DNA of 64,000 nt from Tricholomella constricta (lineage: Eukaryota > Basidiomycota > Agaricomycetes > Agaricales > Lyophyllaceae): NCBI GenBank assembly GCA_013368375.1, contig JAACJP010000007.1, positions 248,001 through 312,000 on the forward strand, in the 5' to 3' direction. A model generated the notes under the pieces. That model had not been told where the DNA came from and did not search any database. It saw nothing but the letters and a program-made list of their open reading frames with translations. A program made the position numbers and the translations under genes. Positions 1-9,185 of the stretch are shown here, one piece after another. Numbering within the stretch: position 1 is the stretch's first letter; each line of letters begins with the position of its first letter.

Positions 1-1000
1 GGGCGCGCTGATTGCGGTCAAATTACAAGGTCTTCAAGTTGGACGTTGTGTGGGGGCCGTCCACTCGTTTGGTGCGTATTTTTTTTTTTTGTTCTGGGCC
101 GTGAAGGGTACTTGCGAAGGGATATCCTTGCAGCTCGACAGGCCAGAGGACGTGCTCATCCATTGTAATTACCATCAGAAGCCACAGGAAGAGTGACCTG
201 CCGCCGCTGTGGCAGTACCGAGTCCGAGTCCGAGTCCGGCGTGGAAGCTTTCGACCATTTTAGACTGTCTGCCATCCGAGTTTGGAGTACAGTCCAGACT
301 CAAAGACGGACCAACCCACAGGTGCATGTGCTCAGGAGGTACCCGTATCTATAACAGGTGCACGACCGCACATTCCAGAGAGTGGTGAGCGCAGTGGTAA
401 GAATAGAAACGGTCTAGGGCGACCGAAATCGGCGCAAGGCGGAAAGATAAACTGAACACACCAGGAGAACAGCCTGAGATTCAGAGATGAACGGTACATA
501 AGCATACCTTACCCTGCGAACACTGGGACATGACGTTCATAATAATATACAGACGAACTCGATTCTCCGAATCGAACCCCAACACCGACAATATTTCATG
601 TTTCAATATTCATGTACCAGCGCCGTTGCCGCCGTTGTCGTTGTCGCGGTCACGACACCAGGCCTGGGTACTTATCGGGCACTGAGGCGGAAGGGGCACG
701 ACCCACAATGGGCGGACTCGGAGTGTAGGCTGTGGTCCATAGACTTGCAGGCAAACATGTTCACGTCCATACTCATTTCTTGGGGGACATTCGTCTCCTC
801 CTGATGCTGACAAAAGCAAGAACTAGAGCGACACCATTTCTCGGAGTTCGTTACCAGCACAGCCTGTCGAGAATCAGATCAGCAGCGCGCCGACGCGGAC
901 TTGGCGCTTGTGGTGCGCATACACAGACAGTGCTTGGTCAAAGGGGCATAGATTTATTGATAGATTCCACTCCCTTCCTTCCCCGTCGACAGAGTCACAG
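1..1000. repeat. Left copy of a diverged segmental duplication
   Basis: This stretch resembles about 10530-11480 in the same order and orientation. Shared landmarks are the segment around 55-75 versus 10570-10600 (cactcgtttggtgcgt), the segment around 680-690 versus 11135-11150 (ggcactgaggcgg), and the region around 940-985 versus 11400-11460 (ggtcaaag, then ttccactcccttc). The copies carry many substitutions and indels, so the duplication is old. I see no convincing coding region in it; the short open frames lack codon logic and introns. The right-hand copy lies beyond the DIRS element and the small tandem genes, so the pair brackets about 9.5 kb. Confidence 0.6.
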
Positions 1001-2194
1001 TCATATGTCCCAGTGCAAGCCGGCTGTCTCGTAGAGCTCTCGCTTGAATTCTTCCATGCTAATCGGCTGCTCTCCAAGCTTCCTCCACCCCGAGTTCACT
1101 CCTAAACCATCGAACCCCCACACATGGATCTCATCCCCTACAACCACATATCCCTTCATATATGGAACGCGGCGCTTCGAGGCAGCGAGATCCATGTAGC
1201 GCGCTATCTGGAAAGTACCTAATCTGACCTGGGACTGCCTCGTTTTCACTTCGATCACGCAAACCATTATGTCGTCGATGAGCGTTTCGGTGGCTTTGAC
1301 GACGATGAAATCGGGACTGCACTGAGATTTTGATTTTCTCAGGCGCACTGTGCGCGAAGTCGTTAGAAATGGACTAAGATAGAGTCAAAAAGAATACTTG
1401 CATACGAGGTTCCCGCAGGAGTCTAGACTGATGTCCCCAACCCCAGGATCATGATACGGAACAGAAGGTTAAATTCACTGTCCTAGTTACATGGTCCCAA
1501 TGTTCCCAACTGGGGATGCCACAGGCAGCCGCTACATCGTCGAGGTGTGAATTATTCGCACAGAGATCTTGCATGGAGAACGATGTGTCGTCAACATCAA
1601 TCGATCCTATACTGGTTCCTTCGAAATCTCTGAGGTCTCGCGGACCAGACCCATCACTGCCAACATCGGACGGCGCCTGTGCGTCAAAATCCTTCCGTAA
1701 GAGACCCTGAGGCTTTACCATGAACCTCCTATTAGAAGGAAAGATCGAGGTAAAGAGGCCATTGAGAGGCCCGTATAGAGACGCCTCGTAGTGGACACCA
1801 GGCCCTTCGTCGTTATTAAGTGGTTCAACTGGTGCGACGGATTTGAATGAGTGGAGCGCATTGCGAAGGCGGAGCAGTATCCATCCGCTAACGAGTTCGT
1901 CGAAGGGAGGCTGTCGGGCGTTCTGAAGGGGAGCCATGGATAGTTCAAAAAATGCAAGCAAGTGCGACTTTATAGATGAAAGGACAATGGCCGTTCTACG
2001 AGAGCGAGATTCGACCCCATATATACTCGATATGGCCCATGGCCGGCCACGCCAAGAACATACATTGGGCCAGTTGCCGTACTGAGGCCTGTGCTTGATT
2101 TTACTGTGAAAAACGGCGACAAGTTTCGTTCCTTGGCATGGTCCAAAGTCGTCGAACAATGGAAAAGGCCTCAGGTCCAAGTTCTAAAGCTGTC
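1001..2194 (-). pseudogene. Decayed host gene with PD-(D/E)XK-like C-terminus, cut by the DIRS element
   Basis: Two open stretches on the minus strand (2180 to 1449 and 1348 to 1001) read like parts of one protein. The downstream part contains PDFIVV followed about 18 residues later by VCVIEVK, a spacing reminiscent of PD-(D/E)XK nuclease folds, and ends in GLHWDI and a stop. Between the parts, around 1395-1450, the plausible coding frame (HDPGVGDISLDSCG) is shifted relative to the upstream part and would be followed by a donor-like GTATGC. Neither open stretch starts with ATG (the first codons are TTG and GTG), so the true start lies upstream, on the far side of the insertion that begins at 2195. 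I infer a gene broken by the retrotransposon. The nuclease link is a motif-level guess; no family is recognised with confidence. Confidence 0.4.
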
Positions 2195-2379
2195 CATTTC
2201 GTGTGTTTGCTTACACATAACCATAGTAAATATTGAAGTATAGATAGACTGGAGGAGGAGAAGGTATAGACTTGCTCGTTACACGTCTGATACAAACTCT
2301 ATTGTAGAGGTGGGCTTAACATCTCGGAGCCTTTCGGCTTGAGAGTCAGGGGGTCTGGAATGAGCGAGGGATGTCACCC
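2195..2379 (-). repeat. Split direct repeat B2, terminal
   Basis: This 185-bp segment recurs at 2720-2904 (B1). It forms the outer end of the DIRS element distal to the recombinase. The flank changes at 2194/2195, where host sequence ends in gctgtc and the repeat begins catttcg. After 2379 the sequence differs from B1 and enters a short unique spacer leading to A2. Confidence 0.9.
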
Positions 2380-2529
2380 TCGTTAATCAGAACAATAGAG
2401 CAGGTACAAATGTGAACAGGAAAGTCGTGAACAGTAAGGAAGTTAGGAAGTATAAGAAGATACTATAGGAGAAGGGATTAGGAGGAAGAGAAGAGAAATT
2501 ACATCAAGGTAGAGGATGTGGGCGGGTGG

Positions 2530-2720
2530 GCGCGAAGACGAAGAAGACGTACAGCTACTTCTCAGAGGATCGCTTAGGACGACGCGCGAAACAGATGAGG
2601 CGAGGAGTCTACAGACGCGTCGAAGAAGGTGGAGGTAGGAGGACAAGAGAGCCGGGTCATGTGTCACGCGACACGAAACGTGTCCCTCGTTCATCCCGTG
2701 CCTCCTTTCCGAGGACTTTC
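2530..2720 (-). repeat. Split direct repeat A2, internal
   Basis: This 191-bp segment is repeated at 8037-8227 (A1). It abuts B1 directly, sharing base 2720. That B1-A2 junction is the template that lets reverse transcription rebuild both ends in Ngaro/PAT models. Confidence 0.9.
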
Positions 2721-2904
2721 ATTTCGTGTGTTTGCTTACACATAACCATAGTAAATATTGAAGTATAGATAGACTGGAGGAGGAGAAGGTATAGACTTGC
2801 TCGTTACACGTCTGATACAAACTCTATTGTAGAGGTGGGCTTAACATCTCGGAGCCTTTCGGCTTGAGAGTCAGGGGGTCTGGAATGAGCGAGGGATGTC
2901 ACCC
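2720..2904 (-). repeat. Split direct repeat B1, internal
   Basis: This is a 185-bp copy of B2. It overlaps the 3' end of the recombinase ORF, whose stop is at 2899, by 6 bp, so the repeat contributes the terminator region of that ORF. Confidence 0.88.
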
Positions 2905-4083
2905 AGAACGAAGTAAGCCCGGCGGCGCGTCGGAGCCCGAGAACGATGACCCCCCGATCAGTGATGAAGCCGAGGGGCGAACGTTTCGCAGTACGATAGG
3001 TTCGAGGAGTTCCGCGTGCAGTGGCGCGATGACTTCCAGACAGCGCCAGTACCTCAGGAAGGAATCGGAAGACCACCGCCCCATAATTTTGACGATGTCA
3101 GGTGCAACGCCAGACAGTAGAAAGTGAGTCGTCCCACCGATTCGGAAAGAGTGGCCAGAAATATGCGGTAGAGCAAGCGCCGCGAGAATGCCATTACAGC
3201 GGAGCAGGAACTTCCGTTTCGTGAGGGCAACGGGGGAACCGGCGGAGGACGCGTACCACGCGAGCGGCCAAGAGTCAACGGTCGCTATGTGTTTGCCGTG
3301 ATCCGCGAGGTGTTGTATAGGGTCTGCTGTGGCTTGACGGGTGATGACGACGTCCTCGCCTTTGTATCCAGAAGTTTTGGACTGGGGGAGATGCAGAAGG
3401 CGAGTGCCCCGACTGTTAGGGGAATGTAGGTCACGCCAGCGAGGCAAGCGGTCAGCGCTGAGAAGGCCTTCCCGATCGGGCAGTAGTTCACCGAGCCGCA
3501 GCTGACCCCAGAAGGCCGTACAAGCGATAGCAACCGTACAGGAGTCGCGCGCGCAGGCAGGATCGAGGCCTGAGAGTATGGCGGTCAGCATTTGTATCGT
3601 GACGGGATTGCGTTTGGCGGTGAAGCTGCTGGGTGGTCGCATGGACTCGCAGCCTTTGATCGTGTACGCTAGCTTAGTTGAGCCGAGCCAGGGCAGTCCA
3701 TTAAGGATGTGCCACGAACGGAGCGCGGCACATTTGGAACGTATAGAGCTCGCCGCGAGAGTGCCTGAGAAGGAGGCGGCAAATGCACAGAGTAAGTCTT
3801 CGGACGCCGGAAGCCAGGCAGAAGCGGGAGCGTTCAGGTTCGAACAGAAGGCAAAGAATTGGTCTACGGAACGTGAGTACCCGGCGCTAGTTGAAGGTTT
3901 CCATGCACGCGAAAGAACCGTATTGGCGTGCTCCTGCAGGGAAGCGGGGATCTGCCATGGTTGGCGATGAGCCGAGGGCCGTTGGCCCTTCAACACTGCC
4001 GGTGTACGGGGCCTGAATAGCCGAGCCGTCCAGTCGGCGGACAGACGTAAGACGACCTGGTGGCCGGAGCGATGAGGAGGCAT
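2899..4083 (-). CDS. DIRS/Ngaro tyrosine recombinase
   Basis: The protein is 394 aa and starts at a true ATG. It catalyses integration of the circular cDNA in place of a DDE integrase. The N-terminal half (about 45-150) fits a SAM-like core-binding domain (LSRAWKPSTSAGYSRSVDQF). The catalytic half has the expected residues in order: Arg196 in GQLRLGEL, His311 and Arg314 in GHSFRIGG, Trp338 in GRWSSDSF and the nucleophile Tyr345 in FLRYWR. All are present, so the enzyme is probably active. It is in the same frame as gag and runs 6 bp into repeat B1. A Crypton origin was considered, but the linked RT and split repeats favour a DIRS-type element. Confidence 0.92.
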   Translation of the reverse strand: MPPHRSGHQVVLRLSADWTARLFRPRTPAVLKGQRPSAHRQPWQIPASLQEHANTVLSRAWKPSTSAGYSRSVDQFFAFCSNLNAPASAWLPASEDLLCAFAASFSGTLAASSIRSKCAALRSWHILNGLPWLGSTKLAYTIKGCESMRPPSSFTAKRNPVTIQMLTAILSGLDPACARDSCTVAIACTAFWGQLRLGELLPDREGLLSADRLPRWRDLHSPNSRGTRLLHLPQSKTSGYKGEDVVITRQATADPIQHLADHGKHIATVDSWPLAWYASSAGSPVALTKRKFLLRCNGILAALALPHISGHSFRIGGTTHFLLSGVAPDIVKIMGRWSSDSFLRYWRCLEVIAPLHAELLEPIVLRNVRPSASSLIGGSSFSGSDAPPGLLRSG

Positions 4084-4271
4084 GGAGGATGTGCTACAGG
4101 GCCAGCCGCTAGATAAGGGCAGTCAGCCAAACGCTAGTGGCTGACTTCCGCATGCACGCGCGTGCCCGCGCAAGTCACGGAGCAGATTGCTTTAGCGCGA
4201 AGTACAGTATTATCGGGACGGCGTATGATTTCTACATAAGTACAGTGCATTAAGAAAGGAAACGGAGAGGT

Positions 4272-6248
4272 TCATAGAGAAAGGTCATGGAAGGACACCG
4301 AGGGTGCGACGTAAGGTCGGAGGTACCCGGGAATGCGAGGCGGATGCGGAAACAGTAGTCTGCGAGAAGGAAAGACACCTCGGGAGGGCGCGTCGGCGAG
4401 GTTGAGGGTGGTGGAAACCCAGCTTGTGGTGATCCAAAGACTGTGTTGTTGAAAGTTATCGACGATGCGTCGCAGGATGGCATTTTGCTGAGAATTCCGG
4501 GACCGGCCAGCAGCCAGTGCCCCGACGACGCCCGAATTGTCTGAACGAATGACCAGGTGGCAGGATCGATAGCCGCCAGAGATGATCGCGTGCAGCGCAA
4601 GGTCCACAGCGACCATTTCCGCCCACCCGATGTCGCGTTCTTCGGACTTCCATCCCGGTAGTAGCTTCCAGGCCAGCCATTTCCCGTTCAGGTAGAATCC
4701 GATGCCCCACGAGGTGGAGGCGTCGACGAAGATGGGAAGGTCAAGGGGTTCAGGGGGACGGACGATATCCAGGCAACAGTCGGAATGCCGCAGAGTGTCA
4801 ACCCACCATGAGATATCGGAGGAGACGACGGGAGAAACGCGGTGCTTCGACCAGCGAGGCGCGTTGTCATGGAAGGCAGCGCGAAATTTGTACAGTGAAG
4901 GGAGATGTGAACGGCCGACAGGAATAACGAGGCAGATGTGGTTCAGAGTCCCGATCAACGATTCGGTATCGTGTAGCGAAACGAAGTTGCCAGGGGACCA
5001 GGCGCCGAGTTTTTCCAGGTATTTGAGCCGTTTCTTCTCGGGAAGGCGGACCGACTTAGCGGAGAGGGACCACTCAAAGCCGATGTATGTGAAGGACGTA
5101 GCGAAGGGAACGAATTTATCGGGTGCCCATGGCCAGCCAAGATCGTCCGCAATAGACCAGATAAGAGTTTCGTCGTATGAGAAGTACGAACGCGACCCAG
5201 GGTGCGAGCGTAGGTAGCGGAAGAAAATAAAGTCGTCCACCCACTTAATGACGGCATCGATACCTTTGTGGAGATAGATCCATACGATGGCGTCGGCAAC
5301 CAGTCCGAAGATGCCGGGCGCAGGACAGATACCAAAGTTTAGACGACCGTCAAGATGGACGAGACCGTCGATTAGAATGGCAGTGGCAGTACGGTCGATA
5401 GGTCTTGTAGGAATGTTGCGAAAGGCGGAGTCCACGTCGAAGACGCAGGCCTCAGTGCCAGGCGGAGCATCCGCCACGAGGAGATAGCAAACGGAGAAGG
5501 TACCCCACGCGCATTGAAAGTGCTTTGAATTAATTTCGGAATTTATTGAGGGAATAAGTGGGTTGTCGCGAGGGTACGAGTGATCGACTGTAATACGAAA
5601 TTTACCGGGGTGACGCTCGATAACATTGAGGGGGGCTGTACGGTAATGACCAAAGAGACTAGTAAATACATGCGGAGGGTAACCAGGAGAAACGCGACCG
5701 AGGCGAATTTCCTCGGCGTACTTTGATATTACGAAGGCGTGATGTTCGGGAGACTTGTAGTGGTTTGGAGGGGAGTAGGTATGGTCGAGATGGAAGTTTT
5801 CGAGTCCGAGGGAGAAACCGTGAATGAGGCCGTCGGGGACGGCGGCGAAGCGGGGCAGCCCTCCGGTTTCCTGTAAAAGGGCTGTCCACCGTTCGGGTCG
5901 AAGGGGTGTAGTAATGGGAAGGTGGAATTCACACAGTGCACTGTTGTGCACCGTGGATAGAAGCTCCGCAGAGCGAACAGGCGTGAGCGTGATTGCATCC
6001 GGATTTGGCGCAGGAACTGGGGCCATTCCACCCGAAGCAGAACAGCTGCCCTCCGGGCCCTTTCCATTTCCCGTCGGACGACTTGACGAGGTACTTCCCA
6101 GGGCCGGGGCAGCGTGAGAAGCGATGTTCGCAGCTGCCGCAGCACATGCAGCGGATGTTGCGTTCACGACCGGAGGAGGACCGGGAAGTGCGGGAGTGTG
6201 CAGCTGAGGAGTCGGCGTGGGCGGCAGACTCGGAAATACGGTGGTCAC
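4272..6248 (-). CDS. DIRS/Ngaro reverse transcriptase-RNase H
   Basis: The frame is open for 658 codons. It opens with GTG; the first useful ATG is at 6026, so translation may start there or by a shift from gag. The RT domain starts after gag ends (LCEFHLPITTPLRPERW). It contains FDVDSAFRNIP (first catalytic Asp) and KWVDDFIFF at about 335 (catalytic Asp pair, VDD in place of YxDD, as in DIRS elements), then a thumb-like segment. The RNase H domain follows: FVDASTSWGIG (Asp), WAEMVAVDLAL (Glu), IRSDNSGVV (Asp) and NLADAPSR near the end (Asp). No integrase or methyltransferase follows. The stop lies 188 bp before the recombinase ATG. The ORF looks intact. Confidence 0.9.
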   Translation of the reverse strand: MTTVFPSLPPTPTPQLHTPALPGPPPVVNATSAACAAAAANIASHAAPALGSTSSSRPTGNGKGPEGSCSASGGMAPVPAPNPDAITLTPVRSAELLSTVHNSALCEFHLPITTPLRPERWTALLQETGGLPRFAAVPDGLIHGFSLGLENFHLDHTYSPPNHYKSPEHHAFVISKYAEEIRLGRVSPGYPPHVFTSLFGHYRTAPLNVIERHPGKFRITVDHSYPRDNPLIPSINSEINSKHFQCAWGTFSVCYLLVADAPPGTEACVFDVDSAFRNIPTRPIDRTATAILIDGLVHLDGRLNFGICPAPGIFGLVADAIVWIYLHKGIDAVIKWVDDFIFFRYLRSHPGSRSYFSYDETLIWSIADDLGWPWAPDKFVPFATSFTYIGFEWSLSAKSVRLPEKKRLKYLEKLGAWSPGNFVSLHDTESLIGTLNHICLVIPVGRSHLPSLYKFRAAFHDNAPRWSKHRVSPVVSSDISWWVDTLRHSDCCLDIVRPPEPLDLPIFVDASTSWGIGFYLNGKWLAWKLLPGWKSEERDIGWAEMVAVDLALHAIISGGYRSCHLVIRSDNSGVVGALAAGRSRNSQQNAILRRIVDNFQQHSLWITTSWVSTTLNLADAPSRGVFPSRRLLFPHPPRIPGYLRPYVAPSVSFHDLSL

Positions 6249-7974
6249 GAAAGGGCTTCAAGGAAGAGGAGGGGGCGGCGTTGGATGAGGAGGAGAGGGA
6301 AGTCATAGCACGGGCGACACGGGCACGGTCGTACGTCTGAAAGACAGAATCGTGAAACTGGTCGAGGGGAAACATAGGGCGACCCGAGTGAAGACGAGAG
6401 AGGAACTGACGGCGAATGAACACGTCGTACTCAACGTACGTTGCGAAGTTGCTCTCGAAGTCCGGCCGCCGCATGATTAACTTGTAGTGTGCTTTGAAAC
6501 TAGCCGCAATGCGCCGAGCAGAGGGGCCGCCGGGAGAGCGATCGCTGGCAGAGTGATAGTGGTAGCGTATAGCCTCGACGAAGTTCCGAGTCGCTTGCAT
6601 CCAACCAAGGATGGGAATCCGGAGTTCGCGGGAGCAGTCCAGAGCAGAGCTGCGGACGTGGAGGCGGCCGCCGGCCTGTAGGGCAATGGCGGCGTCGTCC
6701 TGGAGAAGAGGAGCGAAGGAAGCGGAGCGACAGGCATCGTTCGTAAGGGAGTCCAGTGGAATGTAGTCGAGCCATCCCCCGCGAAGAATGCGGACAATGC
6801 GATCCGGCGTGACTATTTCATTGGCATTCAGTTCCGCCGAGAAGTCCGGAGCATGCGACGGATTTCCCAGCGAATCGCCCGGAGAGAAGGAGCTGTCGGC
6901 CGAACCGTGCTCGGATGCGGAGGGGGACGGAGCGACGTACGGGATGCCTCGTGAGTTGCGATGGATGCGGGGCGAACGAGGAGCGGGGTACGGCGCGTAG
7001 CTGTGGGAGGCACGAGAGGGGCCGGAGCGGGGACGCTCGGCACCGGGATGGTTGCACCAGGCGGCGTGACTACCGGAATGGCAGTGATCCCGCGAGTTGG
7101 ACTCGCGTGCCGACCTTGGAGGTGGGGAGCGGGGAGCGCCGGTAGACTGCGTGGAAAGGCCTAGCGATTGGAGAAGCTCATCGCCGTAGGCACGAAGGAT
7201 ATCCACTAGCTCATCCTCCGTGAACGCGCGCTTCTCGACTACGAGAGGAGAGGAGGGTGGATCGACGGCGGGAGGGGCACGGGAGGAGGAGGCTGGCGCA
7301 ATGGAGGTGCGCGAGAAGCGCACGGCCGGACGGGAGGGGCTCAGGGGACGTAGGGACGAGGAGACGGGGCGGGAGGCCAGTAGGGCCTCGTCAACCTCAT
7401 CGGGACCCAGGGGAGGGTTGGGAGCACGACCCTTGCCTTTGCTCCGGCTAGGGCGGGTCTCGTCCTGCGCGGGAAGTGTGGAGGAGGACGAGGAAGGGGC
7501 GTCAAGGGAGGTAGGAAGCTGCGGCACGTGCAAGGTAGAAGCGAGGGGATCCTGGAGGGCAGTGACGACCGCGCGGTGAGCGGCTTGGAGCTGTTCGTCC
7601 GAGAACTGGGGAAGTGGCGCGAGGCCGGAAGAGGCAAGTCCGGAAGTGGAAATCGCAGTACTGTATTTGGAAAGTGTAGTGTAAGTTGTAGGAAGTAAAG
7701 GCAGAGGATCGGACAGCACGTACGTGGATGACGTGGATGTAGATGTTTGGGGAAGGACCCCAGAAGTAGGTGATATGACCGTGTTGCCGTCGAGGGGGGG
7801 TTTCGCATTGCAAGGGGGATTGGCCTGAGGAATGTCCTCAGTAGAGGGAGAATCACCTTCGTGGTCGGAAAGCACGAGCTCGGTTATGGGGGACAGAGCA
7901 GGATGGGTAGCGCCCTCCGGAAGAGAAGGAGCATTGGAGGCAGTGCGTGTAGGACGACGCTTGGAGGAAACCAT
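5929..7974 (-). CDS. gag: DIRS/Ngaro element Gag-like protein
   Basis: The protein is 681 aa and starts at a true ATG. The N-terminal 300 residues are Ser/Pro/Thr-rich and low in complexity. A more ordered central part (about 370-560) includes the Trp, Tyr and Arg-rich segments usual for Gag of this group. The C-terminus is Cys/His-rich: CMCCGSCEHRFSRC at about 620, then a cluster with CFGWNG, further Cys residues and CSLCG...H...C near the end. This is the metal-binding tail common in fungal DIRS-type Gag proteins and is inferred to bind the RNA. The last 98-320 nt overlap the next ORF, which is in the +1 frame, so the two products need frameshifting, reinitiation or separate mRNAs. Confidence 0.85.
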   Translation of the reverse strand: MVSSKRRPTRTASNAPSLPEGATHPALSPITELVLSDHEGDSPSTEDIPQANPPCNAKPPLDGNTVISPTSGVLPQTSTSTSSTYVLSDPLPLLPTTYTTLSKYSTAISTSGLASSGLAPLPQFSDEQLQAAHRAVVTALQDPLASTLHVPQLPTSLDAPSSSSSTLPAQDETRPSRSKGKGRAPNPPLGPDEVDEALLASRPVSSSLRPLSPSRPAVRFSRTSIAPASSSRAPPAVDPPSSPLVVEKRAFTEDELVDILRAYGDELLQSLGLSTQSTGAPRSPPPRSARESNSRDHCHSGSHAAWCNHPGAERPRSGPSRASHSYAPYPAPRSPRIHRNSRGIPYVAPSPSASEHGSADSSFSPGDSLGNPSHAPDFSAELNANEIVTPDRIVRILRGGWLDYIPLDSLTNDACRSASFAPLLQDDAAIALQAGGRLHVRSSALDCSRELRIPILGWMQATRNFVEAIRYHYHSASDRSPGGPSARRIAASFKAHYKLIMRRPDFESNFATYVEYDVFIRRQFLSRLHSGRPMFPLDQFHDSVFQTYDRARVARAMTSLSSSSNAAPSSSLKPFRDHRISESAAHADSSAAHSRTSRSSSGRERNIRCMCCGSCEHRFSRCPGPGKYLVKSSDGKWKGPGGQLFCFGWNGPSSCAKSGCNHAHACSLCGASIHGAQQCTV

Positions 7975-8036
7975 CGAATGTATGCGCGAGAAGGCGTGTA
8001 AGAAATGTAGGGACGCGATGTACGCGAGTTCGCGTA

Positions 8037-8227
8037 GCGCGAAGACGAAGAAGACGTACAGCTACTTCTCAGAGGATCGCTTAGGACGACGCGCGAAACA
8101 GATGAGGCGAGGAGTCTACAGACGCGTCGAAGAAGGTGGAGGTAGGAGGACAAGAGAGCCGGGTCATGTGTCACGCGACACGAAACGTGTCCCTCGTTCA
8201 TCCCGTGCCTCCTTTCCGAGGACTTTC
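8037..8227 (-). repeat. Split direct repeat A1, terminal (5' end of the element)
   Basis: This is a 191-bp copy of A2 (2530-2720), at the upstream end of the element with gag starting 63 bp further in. The element ends at gactttc (8227); host sequence beginning aaagtcgtcg follows. It probably carries the promoter, but I see no clear TATA box. Confidence 0.9.
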
Positions 8228-8362
8228 AAAGTCGTCGAACAATGTAATCATCACGTGATGGTTGAACTTGATACAAGTAGCTGAGGAACGCCTTGAACGT
8301 GGCCAACACCTCGCCCCGCACCTAATTCTCCACTCAAACGCATCTCAACGAACAAGCAGACC

Positions 8363-8825
8363 ATGGTAGGAATATTTCATCGTTAACTTGAGGACAGAAA
8401 CTGATGATCTTGTTCAGGTTGCGATACGTTACCGACTCGGTGGCTGGGTCATGTCCGAGGAGGAAGCCTTCAAGTGGGCCGCACGTCTAGACAATAAACC
8501 TGTGGAAGAAGTTACTTTCGACTATGCCATAATGATAATCCTACGACATCTCAAGCAGCGCATCGAAATAGCGCTTGTGTATCCCAACACTCCGGACGAG
8601 GCGATGATCATGGTTGTTACACAGCTATATCCTTACTGGCAGCACTCGCGAAGAGGTGAGAAACTGGAGCAGTTTCAAAAGGGGAAAGCGGAGGAACTGG
8701 TCAGACGAATCCTCACCCACGAAGGTAAGGTGCCTCGATGCCTTTCATGGGAGGGGAAACTAACATGTCAATGGTTGTCAGGAGTCCAGAACATTCAGTT
8801 TATCACTGCTATCGGAGAACTTTAA
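8363..8825 (+). CDS. Small hypothetical protein, tandem copy 1
   Basis: The predicted exons are 8363-8365 (the ATG alone), 8418-8724 and 8782-8825, giving 117 aa. The introns are GTAGGA...TTCAG (52 nt) and GTAAGG...GTCAG (57 nt), and the phases join cleanly. The protein begins MVAIRYRLGGWVMSEEEAF, is helical and charged, and ends FITAIGEL. I do not recognise the family. Support for a real gene comes from a second copy 823 bp downstream (9186-9644) that preserves both splice positions and most of the coding sequence. Homology extends upstream of the ATG (8291 versus 9114, gaacgccttgaacg), so a unit of roughly 0.8 kb was duplicated. Confidence 0.55.
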
Positions 8826-9185
8826 TTACTGCGATTCGAAGGCTGCCCATTTCCTGTACATTGTAACATTGCAACATCACCAACTTTGTTTTCCTTTCGT
8901 CTCACGATTTGGACGTCACTTGTGCACTGCTGCTGTATAATTGCGACATCAAAAATGTGTATATCTGTTGAGCTAAGAAAATGGAAATCTTATGTAGTTT
9001 GTAATTAGAACGATTGACGACCGCAAAAAACAGAGCACACGTCGCGAATACGTTGTCCAGCGTTGTCCTCGCGTGGCAACACTTGTACAAGCAACTTTGG
9101 GCTGAACAGAACGCCTTGAACGCGACCAACACCTTTCCCCGCACCCATTTCTTTATTCAGACGCATCTCGACGTGCAAGCAGGCC

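Larger units (their letters stand above)
2195..8227 (-). mobile_element. DIRS-type (Ngaro/PAT-like) tyrosine-recombinase retrotransposon, complete
   Basis: The element reads right to left as A1 (8227-8037), gag (7974-5929), RT-RNase H (ending 4272), tyrosine recombinase (4083-2899), B1 (2904-2720), A2 (2720-2530) and B2 (2379-2195). A1 and A2 are both 191 bp, and B1 and B2 both 185 bp. By eye they match throughout, which points to a young insertion. This A1-ORFs-B1-A2-B2 layout is the split direct repeat structure known for Ngaro and PAT elements, which integrate as circles through a tyrosine recombinase rather than a DDE integrase. B1 and A2 meet at ctttc|atttcg, the presumed copy of the circle junction. 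No adenine methyltransferase domain of the true DIRS1 group is visible, so Ngaro/PAT-like is the better label. All three long ORFs are open, so the copy may be competent. It sits in a host gene. Confidence 0.92.

Noticed and set aside
2899..4083. Crypton transposon, because of the lone tyrosine recombinase
   Set aside because: The recombinase is linked to gag-like and RT-RNase H ORFs on the same strand, within split direct repeats, which defines a DIRS-type retroelement.
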